Below are positions 27,814-37,601 of a stretch of DNA of 64,000 nt, in pieces. Positions within the stretch are counted from its first letter, which is position 1. Every line of letters begins with the position of its first letter. Under the pieces are notes generated by a model, which was not told the DNA's origin, ran no database searches, and saw only the letters and a program-made list of their open reading frames with translations. Made by a program: the position numbers and the translations under genes. The stretch is from Halobacteriales archaeon QH_7_65_31 (GTDB lineage Archaea > Halobacteriota > Halobacteria > Halobacteriales > Haloarculaceae): positions 1 through 64,000 of the forward strand of contig PXQU01000008.1 of NCBI GenBank assembly GCA_003021785.1, in the 5' to 3' direction.

Positions 27814-30800
27814 ATGCCTGACAACGCACACGGAGAGCCGACGCAGCTCCTCGCTACCCCCGACGAGCCGCGTTCGAACTGCGGGGTCGGAGTCGTCTTC
27901 GACCTCGACGGCGAGCCGAGCCACCAGCCGATAGCCGAGGGGCTGGAGCTGCTCGGCAACCTCGAACACCGCGGCACGACCGGCGCTGATCCGAACACCG
28001 GTGACGGCGCGGGGATTCTCCTGCAGATCCCCGACCGGTTCTACCGCGATGAACTCGATGTCTCTCTGCCTCCTGCCCGCGAGTACGCCGTCGGCACTGT
28101 GTTTCTCCCTCCCGACGAGGCCGCCGCCGGCGACCTTCGTGAGCTGGTCGACGAGGTGTTTGCCGAGCACGGCCTCGACGTGCTGACGTGGCGCACAGTC
28201 GAGACGAACAACGAGGAACTTGGCCAGACTGCCCTCGACTCGGAGCCGCGCATCGAGCAGGTGTTTCTCGCCCCCGCCGGCGATCCCGACGGCGAGCGGT
28301 TCGACCGCCGACTGTATCAGGCGCGCCGCGCCGTCGAGCGCCGTATCGAGGACCGTCGCCCGCCGGGCGGTCAGCGATTCTACGTCTGCTCGCTCGACCG
28401 CAAGACCGTCGTCTACAAGGGGCTGCTCACCGCCGAACAGCTCCCCGACTACTTCCCCGAGCTCGCGGACGAGCGCGTCGCCTCGACGTTCGCGATGGTC
28501 CACGCCCGCTTCTCGACGAACACGCTCGGCGCGTGGCATCTCGCACACCCGTACCGGAACGTCATCCACAACGGGGAGTTCAACACGATCAAAGGGAACG
28601 TCAACTGGATGCGGGCCCGCGAGACGGATCTCGAACACGCCGATCTCGACGTCGAGGCGATCACGCCGATCATCGACGATCCCGAGCAGTCCGACACCGC
28701 GAGCGTCGATAACGCGCTCGAACTACTGATGCACGGGGGGCGTGATCTCCCGCACGCGCTCCGAATGCTGATTCCGGAGGCGTGGCGCGGCGAGGCGAAC
28801 CGGATCTCCGACGAGCGCCGAGCGTTCTACGACTACCACGCCTCGCTCGTCGAGCCGTGGGACGGGCCCGCGCTCGTCTGTGCCACCGACGGTGATCGCG
28901 TCGGGGCCGTGCTCGACCGCAACGGGTTGCGTCCGTGTCGGTACGACGTTCGGAAAGACGACACCCTCGTGATGGCGAGTGAGGCCGGCGCACTCGCGAC
29001 CGATCCCGCCGACATCCGCGAGCGAGGCCGGCTCTCGCCCGGACAGCTGTTTCTCGTCGATCCCGAGGAGGGTCGTATCGTTCCCGACGACGAGGTGTTC
29101 GATTCGCTCACCGACCCGAAGTACGAGGCGTGGGTCAGCGACCAACAGCTCCCGCTCGACGCGCTGGCCGATCACGACACCCACGAGTCGCGCGTCGGTG
29201 ACGAGCTTCGGACGCGGCAGGCGCTGTTCGGCTACACCCGCGATCAGCTGGACGAGATGCTCGAACCGATGGGCCGCGATGGGAAAGACCCCGTCGGCTC
29301 GATGGGCGACGACACGCCGCTGTCGGTGCTCTCGGAGTTCAACCGTCCGCTGTTCACCTACTTCAAACAGCTGTTCGCGCAGGTGTCGAACCCGCCGCTG
29401 GATTACATCCGCGAGGAGCTGGTCACGTCGATGGAGACGCGACTCGGCAATCAGCGGAACCTCCTCGCCGAGACGCCCGCGCACGCGAACCAGCTCGTCG
29501 CCGAATCGCCCGTCCTGACGAACGGGGAACTCGACGCGATCGCGTCACTCGACGGGAGCGAAGACGTGAACGGACTCTCCGCGACGACGCTGGATGCCAC
29601 CTTCGACACCGACGGCGATCTCGAAGGCGCGGTCCGACAGCTCCGCATGGATGCGACGATTGCCGCGACCGACCACGACGTGCTCGTCATCTCCGACCGC
29701 GCGGCGGGCGACGAGCGACTGCCGATCCCGGCGCTGCTCGCCGTCGGCGGCGTCCACCATCATCTCGTCCGCAACGGGCTTCGCAACCGCGTCGAGCTCG
29801 TCCTCGAATCCGGCGATCCGCGCGAGGTCCACCACGTCGCCGCCTGTATCGGCTACGGGGCCGGTGCAGTGAACCCGTATCTCGCCTACGAGTCCGTTAC
29901 CGACATCGTCGCCGGCCCGGACGGAGCCGACGAGCGCGAGGCGCTCGCGAGCTACGTCCACGCGCTCGAAGACGGCATTCGAAAGACGATGGCGAAGATG
30001 GGTATCTCGACCGTCGAGAGCTATCAGGGCGCACAGATCTTCGAGGCGGTCGGGCTTGACTCGGCGTTCGTCGCCGAGTACTTCGAGGGGACCCCCGCCC
30101 GCACCGAGGGGATCGGTCTCGACGATGTCGAGCGTGATCTCCGGGAGCGCCACGCCATCGCGTTCGATGACGGCGACCCGGAGCTCGAACATCAGGGGGA
30201 GTACGATCACCGCTCGTCGGGGATGTTCCACGAGTGGAACCCCTCGACCGTCGGGACGCTCCAACAGGCGGCTCGGTCGGGCGACTACGAGCAGTATCTG
30301 GAGTTCGCCGAGCAGATGAACGACCAGCGCGACCAGCTTCAGACGCTTCGGGGACTGCTCGAACTCAACTCCGACCGTGCGCCCGTCGCTATCGACGACG
30401 TGGAGCCGGTCGCGTCGGTCGTCGAGCGGTTCACCACCGCACCGATGTCGCTCGGCTCGCTCTCGCCGGAGGCGCACGAGAACAACGCCATGGCGATGAA
30501 CCGGCTCGGCGGCAAATCCGGCACTGGTGAGGGTGGTGAGCCGCCCGAGCGGTTCGACACCGAGAAGGAGTCCGCAGTCAAGCAGGTCGCCTCCGGGCGG
30601 TTCGGCGTCACCTCCGAGTATCTCGCCAACGCCGACGAGATACAGATCAAGATGGCACAAGGCTCTAAACCCGGTGAAGGGGGCCATCTGCCGGGCGAGA
30701 AGGTGAACGAGATGATCGCGCACGTCCGGTTCTCGACCCCGGGTGTCGGTCTCATCTCGCCCCCACCGCTGCACGATATCTACTCCATCGAGGACCTCAA

Positions 30801-32355
30801 ACAGCTGATTCACGACCTGAAGGCCGCGAATCCGGAGGCGAAAGTAAACGTGAAGCTCGTCGCCGAGGCCGGTATCGGGACCATCGCCGCCGGTGTCGCA
30901 AAGGCGAACGCGGACGCGGTCCACATCTCCGGACACTCCGGCGGAACGGGGGCGTCCCCGCGCACGAGCATCAAGAACGCCGGCCTGCCGTGGGAGCTCG
31001 GCCTGTCGGAGGCGAACCAGATGCTCCGGGCGACGGACCTCCGCTCGCGTATCCGCGTCAGCACCGACGGCGGGCTCAAGACCGGGCGCGACGTCGCCGT
31101 CGCGGCGCTGCTCGGCGCGGAGGAGTACGTCTTCGGCACTGCGCCGCTCGTCACCTCCGGCTGTGTGATGGCCCGGCAGTGTCACGAGAACACCTGCCCG
31201 GTCGGCGTCGCTACCCAGCGGGGCGTCCTCCGGGATCGGTTCCCCGGCCAGCCCGACCACGTCATCAACTACATGACGTTCATCGCACAGGAGCTGCGCG
31301 AGCTGATGGCCGAGCTGGGCTTCGAGACGGTCGAGGAGATGGTGGGCCACGCCGAGTATCTCCACCAGCGCGAGGACGTGACACACGAGAAGGCCCGGAA
31401 GCTCGACCTCTCGGCGGTGATCGCCGACCAGCCGGGCGCGGCGCGCACCAAGACGGAGCCACAGACCCACGAGATCGCCGACGCGCTCGACTGGGAGCTG
31501 CTCGACGAGGCGACCGCCGCCATCGAAGACGGCGAGCCGGTCCATCTCGACCGCGAGATATCGAACCACCACCGCGCCGTCGGCGCGACGCTCTCGAACC
31601 GCATCTCCACCGTCCACGGCGGCGATGGACTCGCGGACGGGACGATTCGCATCGACTTCACCGGCACTGCCGGTCAGAGCTTCGGCGCGTTTCTCGCCTC
31701 CGGAGTGACGATGCAGCTCACCGGTTCCGGTAACGACTACGTCGGCAAGGGGCTCTCCGGCGGGCGTCTCATCATCAACACCCCCGACGTGGCGACGTAC
31801 GAGCCGGAGCAGAACATCATCATCGGCAACGTCGCCCTCTACGGCGCGACGCGGGGAGAGGCGTACGTCAACGGGATGGCAGGCGAGCGGTTCGCCGTCC
31901 GCAACTCCGGCGTCAAGACGGTCGTCGAGTCGGTCGGCGACCACGGCTGTGAGTATATGACCGGCGGCGTCGTCGTCGTGCTCGGCGAGACGGGCAAGAA
32001 CTTCGCGGCCGGAATGAGCGGCGGCGTCGCGTACGTCCTCGACCGCGAGGGCGAGTTCGAACGGCGGGTGAACCGCGGGATGGTCACCGTCGATCGCGAG
32101 CTGGACGAGACCGACCGCGCGATAGTGCGGCGGCTCGTCGAGAACCACGTCGCGTACACCGACTCCGACCGCGGCCAGTTCGTCCTCGACAACTGGGAGT
32201 CGGCGCTGGACCACATCGTGAAGGTGATGCCGGACGCCTACGCCCGCGTGCTCGCAGACGGGGCCGACGACGTGCGCGAGGAGCTACCCGACCACCCGGA
32301 CGCCGCTACACGCGCGAGCGACGGGGAGTCCGGCTTCGCGGCCGGCGACGACTGA
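27814..32355 (+). CDS. gltB: Glutamate synthase large subunit
   Basis: The 1513-residue protein converts glutamine and 2-oxoglutarate into two glutamates. The N-terminal class II glutaminase begins at Cys23 (SNCGVGVV), the expected N-terminal nucleophile after removal of a short leader. The FMN/synthase domain lies between about residues 830 and 1200. The 3Fe-4S cluster cysteines are C1117, C1123 and C1128, with the classic C-x5-C-x4-C spacing. The C-terminal GXGXG beta-helix domain covers about 1230-1480. I chose the ATG at 27814 because upstream in-frame codons are not family-like and the leader is already sufficient. No gltD is nearby, which favours a ferredoxin-dependent enzyme (inference). 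Confidence 0.95.
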   Translation: MPDNAHGEPTQLLATPDEPRSNCGVGVVFDLDGEPSHQPIAEGLELLGNLEHRGTTGADPNTGDGAGILLQIPDRFYRDELDVSLPPAREYAVGTVFLPPDEAAAGDLRELVDEVFAEHGLDVLTWRTVETNNEELGQTALDSEPRIEQVFLAPAGDPDGERFDRRLYQARRAVERRIEDRRPPGGQRFYVCSLDRKTVVYKGLLTAEQLPDYFPELADERVASTFAMVHARFSTNTLGAWHLAHPYRNVIHNGEFNTIKGNVNWMRARETDLEHADLDVEAITPIIDDPEQSDTASVDNALELLMHGGRDLPHALRMLIPEAWRGEANRISDERRAFYDYHASLVEPWDGPALVCATDGDRVGAVLDRNGLRPCRYDVRKDDTLVMASEAGALATDPADIRERGRLSPGQLFLVDPEEGRIVPDDEVFDSLTDPKYEAWVSDQQLPLDALADHDTHESRVGDELRTRQALFGYTRDQLDEMLEPMGRDGKDPVGSMGDDTPLSVLSEFNRPLFTYFKQLFAQVSNPPLDYIREELVTSMETRLGNQRNLLAETPAHANQLVAESPVLTNGELDAIASLDGSEDVNGLSATTLDATFDTDGDLEGAVRQLRMDATIAATDHDVLVISDRAAGDERLPIPALLAVGGVHHHLVRNGLRNRVELVLESGDPREVHHVAACIGYGAGAVNPYLAYESVTDIVAGPDGADEREALASYVHALEDGIRKTMAKMGISTVESYQGAQIFEAVGLDSAFVAEYFEGTPARTEGIGLDDVERDLRERHAIAFDDGDPELEHQGEYDHRSSGMFHEWNPSTVGTLQQAARSGDYEQYLEFAEQMNDQRDQLQTLRGLLELNSDRAPVAIDDVEPVASVVERFTTAPMSLGSLSPEAHENNAMAMNRLGGKSGTGEGGEPPERFDTEKESAVKQVASGRFGVTSEYLANADEIQIKMAQGSKPGEGGHLPGEKVNEMIAHVRFSTPGVGLISPPPLHDIYSIEDLKQLIHDLKAANPEAKVNVKLVAEAGIGTIAAGVAKANADAVHISGHSGGTGASPRTSIKNAGLPWELGLSEANQMLRATDLRSRIRVSTDGGLKTGRDVAVAALLGAEEYVFGTAPLVTSGCVMARQCHENTCPVGVATQRGVLRDRFPGQPDHVINYMTFIAQELRELMAELGFETVEEMVGHAEYLHQREDVTHEKARKLDLSAVIADQPGAARTKTEPQTHEIADALDWELLDEATAAIEDGEPVHLDREISNHHRAVGATLSNRISTVHGGDGLADGTIRIDFTGTAGQSFGAFLASGVTMQLTGSGNDYVGKGLSGGRLIINTPDVATYEPEQNIIIGNVALYGATRGEAYVNGMAGERFAVRNSGVKTVVESVGDHGCEYMTGGVVVVLGETGKNFAAGMSGGVAYVLDREGEFERRVNRGMVTVDRELDETDRAIVRRLVENHVAYTDSDRGQFVLDNWESALDHIVKVMPDAYARVLADGADDVREELPDHPDAATRASDGESGFAAGDD

Positions 32356-32392
32356 ACAGAACAGTTATCAGATCGCCGCTACTGATTCAGTC

Positions 32393-32566
32393 GTGGTTTC
32401 GAGCGACACGCGGCGGTCGATCCTGTTCGCGCTCACCGCGACCGGGCTGTGGGTCGTCGCCGGCCAGCTAACCGACAGCGCCCCGATTCAGTGGGGGATA
32501 CTCGTCGGTGTCGGCGTTATTCTCCCGACCGTGCTCGCCGAGCGCGACCGTGACGGCCGAGACTGA
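32393..32566 (+). CDS. Small two-helix membrane protein (57 residues)
   Basis: A GTG-initiated frame gives 57 residues with two hydrophobic segments, ILFALTATGLWVVAGQL (10-26) and WGILVGVGVILPTVLA (34-49), and a charged C-terminus RDRDGRD. Codon choice is strongly GC-ending like real genes here. It lies between gltB and the epimerase gene, 37 bp after the gltB stop. I do not recognise the family; such tiny membrane proteins are common in haloarchaea. Confidence 0.6.
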   Translation: MVSSDTRRSILFALTATGLWVVAGQLTDSAPIQWGILVGVGVILPTVLAERDRDGRD

Positions 32567-32598
32567 ACTGTTTTCACACGTCCACACGCAGAGGGGGT

Positions 32599-33591
32599 AT
32601 GACAGCGACAGCACTCGTCATCGGCGGAACGCGATTCATCGGCCGCCACACGGTGAGCGAACTGCTCGACAGCGAGTACGACGTGACGGTGTTCAACCGC
32701 GGCAACCACGAGAACCCGTTCAGCGACCACCCGGACGTGACCCACGTCGAGGGGGACCGCACCGAAGACGGCGAGCTTCGGCTCGCCGCCGAGCGAGCCG
32801 ATCCGGACATCGTCATCGACTGCGTCGCCTACTACCCGCGTGACGTGCGGGTCGCGACGGACATCTTCGCCGACGTGGACGCGTACGTTTACATTTCTTC
32901 GGGGGCGAGCTACGCCGCGAACCGGGTTCCGAAACGCGAGGACGAAACCAGACTCCACGACTGCACGACCGAGCAGGCGACCGACGACAGCCACGACAGC
33001 TACGGCCCGCGCAAGGCCGAATGCGACCGCGCCATCGCCACTGCCGCAGACGAGGGGGTCAATGCGATGGCCGTCCGTCCGCCCGTCGTCTACGGGCCAC
33101 ACGACTACACCGAGCGGTTCGACTACTGGATCGACAGGGTCGAACGCCACGACGAGATCGTCGTTCCCGGCGATGGGACGAACCTCTGGCATCTCGTCTA
33201 CGTCGAGGACGTGGCGAGCGCGCTCCGGATCGTCGCCGAGGAAGGGGAGGCCGGCGAGGCGTACAACATCGGTGACGGCCACGCCCCCATCCTGCGCGAG
33301 TGGGTCGAGCGCATCGCCGACGCCTGCGACACGGCGGTCGAGCCGGTGTTCGCCGGCTCGCGAGAGCTCGGCGCGGCCGGCATCGACCTGACGGATTTCC
33401 CGCTGTACATCGAGTACCCGCATCTGCTCGACACGTCGAAGATCCGCGAGCTGGGCTGGGAGCCGACGCCGCTGGAGGAGACGGTCGCCGCGACGGTCGA
33501 AGCACACCGCGACTCCGACCGCACGGGGAGAGAGAACGGCCCCGACCGGGAGGCCGAGGAGCGCGTGCTCTCCGTGTTAGAGACGTTCTGA
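32599..33591 (+). CDS. NAD-dependent epimerase/dehydratase family protein
   Basis: This 330-residue protein is an extended short-chain dehydrogenase. The Rossmann dinucleotide-binding motif VIGGTRFIGRHT (GGxxFxG) is at residues 7-18. The active-site Tyr-Lys equivalent is SYGPRKAECDRA (YxxxK). VRPPVVYGPHDYTERF and HLVYVEDVASAL are typical of sugar-epimerase and RNA-binding CSP41-like branches. The substrate cannot be assigned. It stands 32 bp after the small membrane gene and 61 bp before egsA on the same strand. Confidence 0.85.
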   Translation: MTATALVIGGTRFIGRHTVSELLDSEYDVTVFNRGNHENPFSDHPDVTHVEGDRTEDGELRLAAERADPDIVIDCVAYYPRDVRVATDIFADVDAYVYISSGASYAANRVPKREDETRLHDCTTEQATDDSHDSYGPRKAECDRAIATAADEGVNAMAVRPPVVYGPHDYTERFDYWIDRVERHDEIVVPGDGTNLWHLVYVEDVASALRIVAEEGEAGEAYNIGDGHAPILREWVERIADACDTAVEPVFAGSRELGAAGIDLTDFPLYIEYPHLLDTSKIRELGWEPTPLEETVAATVEAHRDSDRTGRENGPDREAEERVLSVLETF

Positions 33592-33652
33592 CCGACGCGG
33601 TCCCGGAACCGGTTCGGACAACCGTTTTGGTCAGTGGCCGCGAGTCGGGGGT

Positions 33653-34711
33653 ATGTTCGAGAAATCGACGTGGATCAAGCTCCCCCGGAGCGTCGTCGTC
33701 GGACACGGCACGCTCGATCGCGTGGCCGATGCCGTCGCCGATCTCCATCTCACGGGGCGACCGCTCGTCGTCACGTCGCCGACGCCGAACGACATTGCCG
33801 GTGAGCGACTCCGCGACGGACTGGCCGGTATCGGTCCCGCGCCTGTCGTGGTCGTCGTCGAGCAGGCGACGTTCGGGACGGTCGAGCGGGTCATCGAGAC
33901 GGCCCGCGCGGAGGAGGCGGCGTATCTCGTCGGTCTCGGCGGTGGGAAACCCATCGACATCGCGAAGATGGCCGCCGACGAACTCAGCGCCGGCTTCGTC
34001 AGCGTGCCGACGACGGCCAGCCACGACGGTATCGTCTCCGGACGCGGCTCCGTCCCCGAGGGGAATACGCGCCACTCGGTCGCGGCCGACCCACCCTTGG
34101 CCGTCATCGCCGACACCGAACTCATCGCGAACGCGCCGTGGCGGCTGACGACCGCGGGCTGTGCGGATATCATCTCCAACTACACCGCGGTCAAGGACTG
34201 GCAGCTGGCGAACCGGCTGAAGAACGTCGAGTACAGCGAGTACGCGGGCGAGCTCTCCCAGCTGACCGCGGAGATGCTCGTCTCGCGCGCTGACTCCGTC
34301 AAGCGAGAGCTGGAGGAGTCGGCGTGGCTCGTCACGAAGGCGCTCGTCTCGTCGGGCGTGGCGATGTCGATTGCCGACTCCTCGCGGCCTGCCTCAGGGG
34401 CGGAGCATCTCATCAGCCACCAGCTCGACCGGCTCGCGCCCGACGCGGCGCTTCACGGGCATCAGGTCGGCGTCGCGAGCATCGTCACGGAGTATCTCCA
34501 CTCCGGGGACGACGGTGACTGGACGCAGGTTCGCGACGCGCTCGCGAGCATCGACGCCCCCGTGACGACGGCCGAACTCGGGATCGACGGCGAGCAGTTC
34601 ATCGAGGCGGTCACGTCTGCCCACGAGATACGCGACCGCTACACGATCTTGGGCGACGGGATGAGCGAAGGGGCGGCAATCGAAGCCGCGACGGTGACGG
34701 ACGTGCTCTAG
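33653..34711 (+). CDS. egsA: sn-Glycerol-1-phosphate dehydrogenase
   Basis: The 352-residue enzyme makes sn-glycerol-1-phosphate from dihydroxyacetone phosphate, setting the stereochemistry of archaeal membrane lipids. The dinucleotide motif GLGGGKPIDIAKM is at about residues 94-106. The conserved VPTTASHDGIVSG block is at 118-130. The predicted zinc ligands are D172, H252 and H268 (in CADII, EHLISH and HGHQVG). The length is normal. Its stop is within a CTAG that also contains, on the other strand, the stop of the convergent Nudix-like gene. Confidence 0.96.
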   Translation: MFEKSTWIKLPRSVVVGHGTLDRVADAVADLHLTGRPLVVTSPTPNDIAGERLRDGLAGIGPAPVVVVVEQATFGTVERVIETARAEEAAYLVGLGGGKPIDIAKMAADELSAGFVSVPTTASHDGIVSGRGSVPEGNTRHSVAADPPLAVIADTELIANAPWRLTTAGCADIISNYTAVKDWQLANRLKNVEYSEYAGELSQLTAEMLVSRADSVKRELEESAWLVTKALVSSGVAMSIADSSRPASGAEHLISHQLDRLAPDAALHGHQVGVASIVTEYLHSGDDGDWTQVRDALASIDAPVTTAELGIDGEQFIEAVTSAHEIRDRYTILGDGMSEGAAIEAATVTDVL

Positions 34712-35148
34712 GACTCACGCCACGCGGCCGGCGGACGCGGCTCGCCCCGCTCCGGGGCGGCGAGAAAGCGTAACTGGAGCTGGTACGCCTCGTCGCCGCT
34801 GGCCGCACAGCCGACGGCGACGATGGCGGCCTCGTCGAGCGACACGATATCCGGGACGACGCCGGTTCGTCGGGCGACCGTCTCGCGGATCGTCTCGCTC
34901 AGCGACTGGCCCGTCGAGACGGTCGTACTCGGTGGCTGCCAGCCGCCCGGCCCGTCGACGAGGAGCCGGTCGCCGGTCTCGTTTTCGACGCGTATCTCCG
35001 CGAGCACGGTCTCCTCGTCGTCGACGATCTCGGCGAACTCCGCGGGCGAGACGGTGACGGTCGTCTGCCGGATGTCGAAGCCGTCGTAGCTCCCACGTAG
35101 CTGCGCGAGCCGAGCGGTCACCCGCTCGCGCGCAGTCGCCTCTGGCAT
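34708..35148 (-). CDS. Nudix-fold protein lacking the catalytic Nudix box
   Basis: The 146-residue protein has a Nudix-like fold pattern: VLAEIRVENETGDRLLVDGPGGWQPP, then a helix STGQSLSETIRETVARRTGV in the place of the Nudix box, then a beta-rich end. The usual Nudix residues G-x5-E-x7-REx2EE are replaced (the Glu positions are Q, T and Arg-Arg), so it should not hydrolyse nucleoside diphosphates. It may be a regulatory or structural member. It ends in the CTAG shared with egsA. Related proteins occur in other haloarchaea under the Nudix name. Confidence 0.65.
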   Translation of the reverse strand: MPEATARERVTARLAQLRGSYDGFDIRQTTVTVSPAEFAEIVDDEETVLAEIRVENETGDRLLVDGPGGWQPPSTTVSTGQSLSETIRETVARRTGVVPDIVSLDEAAIVAVGCAASGDEAYQLQLRFLAAPERGEPRPPAAWRES

Positions 35149-35200
35149 ACAGACGCAAGTCGGGGCGATCTCATAAAACCCGCTGTCTGTTCACGTCGGC

Positions 35201-36970
35201 TCAGACGTGCTCCGCGAGGAAATCCACGATCCCCGAGTAGGCCTCGATGCGGTTCTCCCGCTTCGCGAAGCCGTGGCCCTCGTCCTCGAAGATCAGCTTC
35301 TCGACGGGAACGTGTTCGCTCGCCTTCTCAGCGATCTGCTCGGCCTCACCGACCGGGACGCGGGGATCGTTCGCGCCGTGGAGCACCATCAGCGGGGCGC
35401 GGATCTCGTCGGCGCGGTTCAGCGGCGAGATGGATTCGAGGAACTCCCGATCCTCGGCGAGCGAGCCGTACTCGGCCTCACGAAGCTCTCGTCGCCACTC
35501 GCCCGTGTTCTCTAAGAACGTGACGAAGGAGGCGATCCCGACGATATCGACGCCGGCGGCCCACAGCTCGGGATACTCCGTGAGACAGGCGAGACACATG
35601 AAGCCGCCGTAGGAGCCACCCATCACGACGAGTCGGTCGTCGTCCACCGCCGGCGTGGCCTCCAGCCACTCGACGCCGGCGCGGATATCGCGCACGGAGT
35701 TCATGCGCTTTTCGACATCGTCGAGGTGGGTGTACGCCTTCCCGTAGCCGGTGGAGCCGCGCACGTTCGGCTCGAAGTAGCCGTACCCCTGCGCGAGGAA
35801 GTACTGCTTCACGGCCGAGAAAGAGGGGCGACGCTGGCTCTCCGGCCCGCCGTGGATGTCCACGATCACCGGCGCGGGCGACTCCTCGTCGGGGAGGGTG
35901 ACGTAGGCGGGGATCTCGCGGTCGTCGAACGTCTCGTACCGGATCAGCTCCGACGACTGGAACGCCTCGCGGGACAGGCCGGCAACCGAGGCGTCCGTCC
36001 AGCGGACGGTCTCGCCGCCGACGGTCGCGACCCGGACGTTCGTGTTATCAGTATCGCTGGTGGCGGTGACGGCGAACCGGTCGGCGCCGTCGAAGAAGCA
36101 GACGCCGCCGGCGACGCCGTCGAAGGAGACGGTGTCGCGCTCGGTGAGCTCACCGCCGTCGAGATCGCCGACGGTGAGATCGGTGTAGCCGTCGGCGTTG
36201 CGCGAGTAGACGACGCGACCGGTGTCCTCGTCGACGGCGACCCCGTCGATGTTCCACTCGTCGTCGCTGCGCACGTAGCTCATCTCACCGTCGGTCGTGA
36301 GCCGCGCCAGCGCGAGCCGGTCCCGACCCTCGTCGGAGACGAGATAGATCTCGCCCGCGGGGCCCCATTCGAGTCCGGTGTAGCGCACCGAGCCCTCGTG
36401 GGGCGTGAGATGGGTTCGCTCGCCGGAGTCGATATCGAGCGCGTACACGTCGTGATCGAACGAGGAGTGTGCCTTGTGCAACAGCAGCGTCTCGTCGTCG
36501 GGCGACCAGCCGGCCAGCGAGAGCCAGCCGTCCCCCTCGAAGACGAGATCGGCATCTGCTCCCGTCGCGTCGCGGTTCTGCACGTACACGTCGAAGACGG
36601 CCTCGTCTCGCCGGTTCGAGGCGAAGGCGAACTGCGAGCCGTCGCTGTTCCACCCGCCCCACCGGTGTTTCGCCTCGGGCATATCGGTCCACTCCGTGAC
36701 GTGCCCGTCGGGATCGAGCCGGTAGAGCTGGGCGCGTTCGTTGCCGCCCTCGTCCATCCCGAACGCGAGCGTCTCGCCGTCGGGTTCGAACTCGGCGAAC
36801 GTGACCCTGTCCTCGAAGAAGGTACGCTGGACGGGCCACCCTCCGGCGTCGGTCATCGTCCATAGCTGGCCGGTTCCGGTCGTGTCGAGCAGGAATGCGA
36901 GCGTTCCGTCTGCGGAGACGGAGGCGGCGACCGCGCTCCTGACGTTGAGATACTGTTCGATGTCGCGCAT
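35201..36970 (-). CDS. S9 family prolyl oligopeptidase-like peptidase
   Basis: This 589-residue serine peptidase has an N-terminal seven-bladed beta-propeller (about 1-340) and a C-terminal alpha/beta hydrolase. The nucleophile is S453 in GGSYGGF. The Asp and His of the triad are D535 (HGANDPRVP) and H566 (DEGHGFAK). The family includes dipeptidyl and acylaminoacyl peptidases that act on small peptides. There is no signal peptide, so it is probably cytoplasmic. It is divergent from grpE. Confidence 0.92.
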   Translation of the reverse strand: MRDIEQYLNVRSAVAASVSADGTLAFLLDTTGTGQLWTMTDAGGWPVQRTFFEDRVTFAEFEPDGETLAFGMDEGGNERAQLYRLDPDGHVTEWTDMPEAKHRWGGWNSDGSQFAFASNRRDEAVFDVYVQNRDATGADADLVFEGDGWLSLAGWSPDDETLLLHKAHSSFDHDVYALDIDSGERTHLTPHEGSVRYTGLEWGPAGEIYLVSDEGRDRLALARLTTDGEMSYVRSDDEWNIDGVAVDEDTGRVVYSRNADGYTDLTVGDLDGGELTERDTVSFDGVAGGVCFFDGADRFAVTATSDTDNTNVRVATVGGETVRWTDASVAGLSREAFQSSELIRYETFDDREIPAYVTLPDEESPAPVIVDIHGGPESQRRPSFSAVKQYFLAQGYGYFEPNVRGSTGYGKAYTHLDDVEKRMNSVRDIRAGVEWLEATPAVDDDRLVVMGGSYGGFMCLACLTEYPELWAAGVDIVGIASFVTFLENTGEWRRELREAEYGSLAEDREFLESISPLNRADEIRAPLMVLHGANDPRVPVGEAEQIAEKASEHVPVEKLIFEDEGHGFAKRENRIEAYSGIVDFLAEHV

Positions 36971-37012
36971 ACGGTCGTGTGTGAGCCGTGCCGTATCACT
37001 GTTTCTACATCC

Positions 37013-37018
37013 TTATAC
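37013..37018 (+). promoter_or_regulatory. TATA element of grpE
   Basis: TTATAC within CCTTATACCCG lies 23-28 nt before the grpE ATG at 37041, giving a leaderless transcript. The S9 peptidase promoter faces the other way in the same 70 bp gap. Confidence 0.5.
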
Positions 37019-37040
37019 CCGCGGCTCCCCTCCGACTGGT

Positions 37041-37601
37041 ATGAGCGACGAGCAGGCGACCACGGAGATTCCAGAGCCAGACGCCGATCTCGTGGCCCGT
37101 ATCGACGAGGCGTCGCCCGAACAGACCGCCCGGGAGATCGCCACGTTGCGCGAACGCCTCGAACAGCTGGAGTCCGAGCTGGCCGAGAGCCAGACGGCAC
37201 GCGAGGAGCTGGAGTCGAAGCTCACGCGCAAGCAGGCGGACTTCCAGAACTTCAAGAAACGCCAGCAGAAGCGGACCCAGCAGGTCCGCGAGCGCGCGAC
37301 GGAGGACCTCGTCGAACGGCTCGTCGGCGTGCGTGACAATCTGGTCCGCGCGCTCGACGAGGAGGGCGAGATTCGCGACGGCGTTGAGACGACGCTCCGG
37401 CAGTTCGACGAGGTGCTCGACGCCGAGAACGTGGCCCCCATCGAACCCGAGGTCGGAGCCGAACTCGACCCGCAGCGACACGAGGTACTGATGGCCGTCG
37501 AGAGCGACGCCCCGGAGGGGACGGTCGCTGACCTCCACCGCCCCGGCTACGAGATGGCCGATACGGTGTTGCGTCCGGCACAGGTCACCGTTGCCGAGTG
37601 A
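37041..37601 (+). CDS. grpE: Nucleotide exchange factor GrpE
   Basis: The 186-residue cofactor releases ADP from DnaK. A long coiled-coil helix covers about residues 40-85 (REIATLRERLEQLESELAES). The GrpE signature runs from ADFQNFKKRQQKR near 70 to the C-terminal ELDPQRHEVLMAVESDAPEGTVADLHRPGYEM. The ATG at 37041 begins MSDEQATTEI; a longer in-frame reading is antisense to the S9 gene. It is the first gene of the grpE-dnaK-dnaJ set, with a separate promoter before dnaK. Confidence 0.95.
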   Translation: MSDEQATTEIPEPDADLVARIDEASPEQTAREIATLRERLEQLESELAESQTAREELESKLTRKQADFQNFKKRQQKRTQQVRERATEDLVERLVGVRDNLVRALDEEGEIRDGVETTLRQFDEVLDAENVAPIEPEVGAELDPQRHEVLMAVESDAPEGTVADLHRPGYEMADTVLRPAQVTVAE

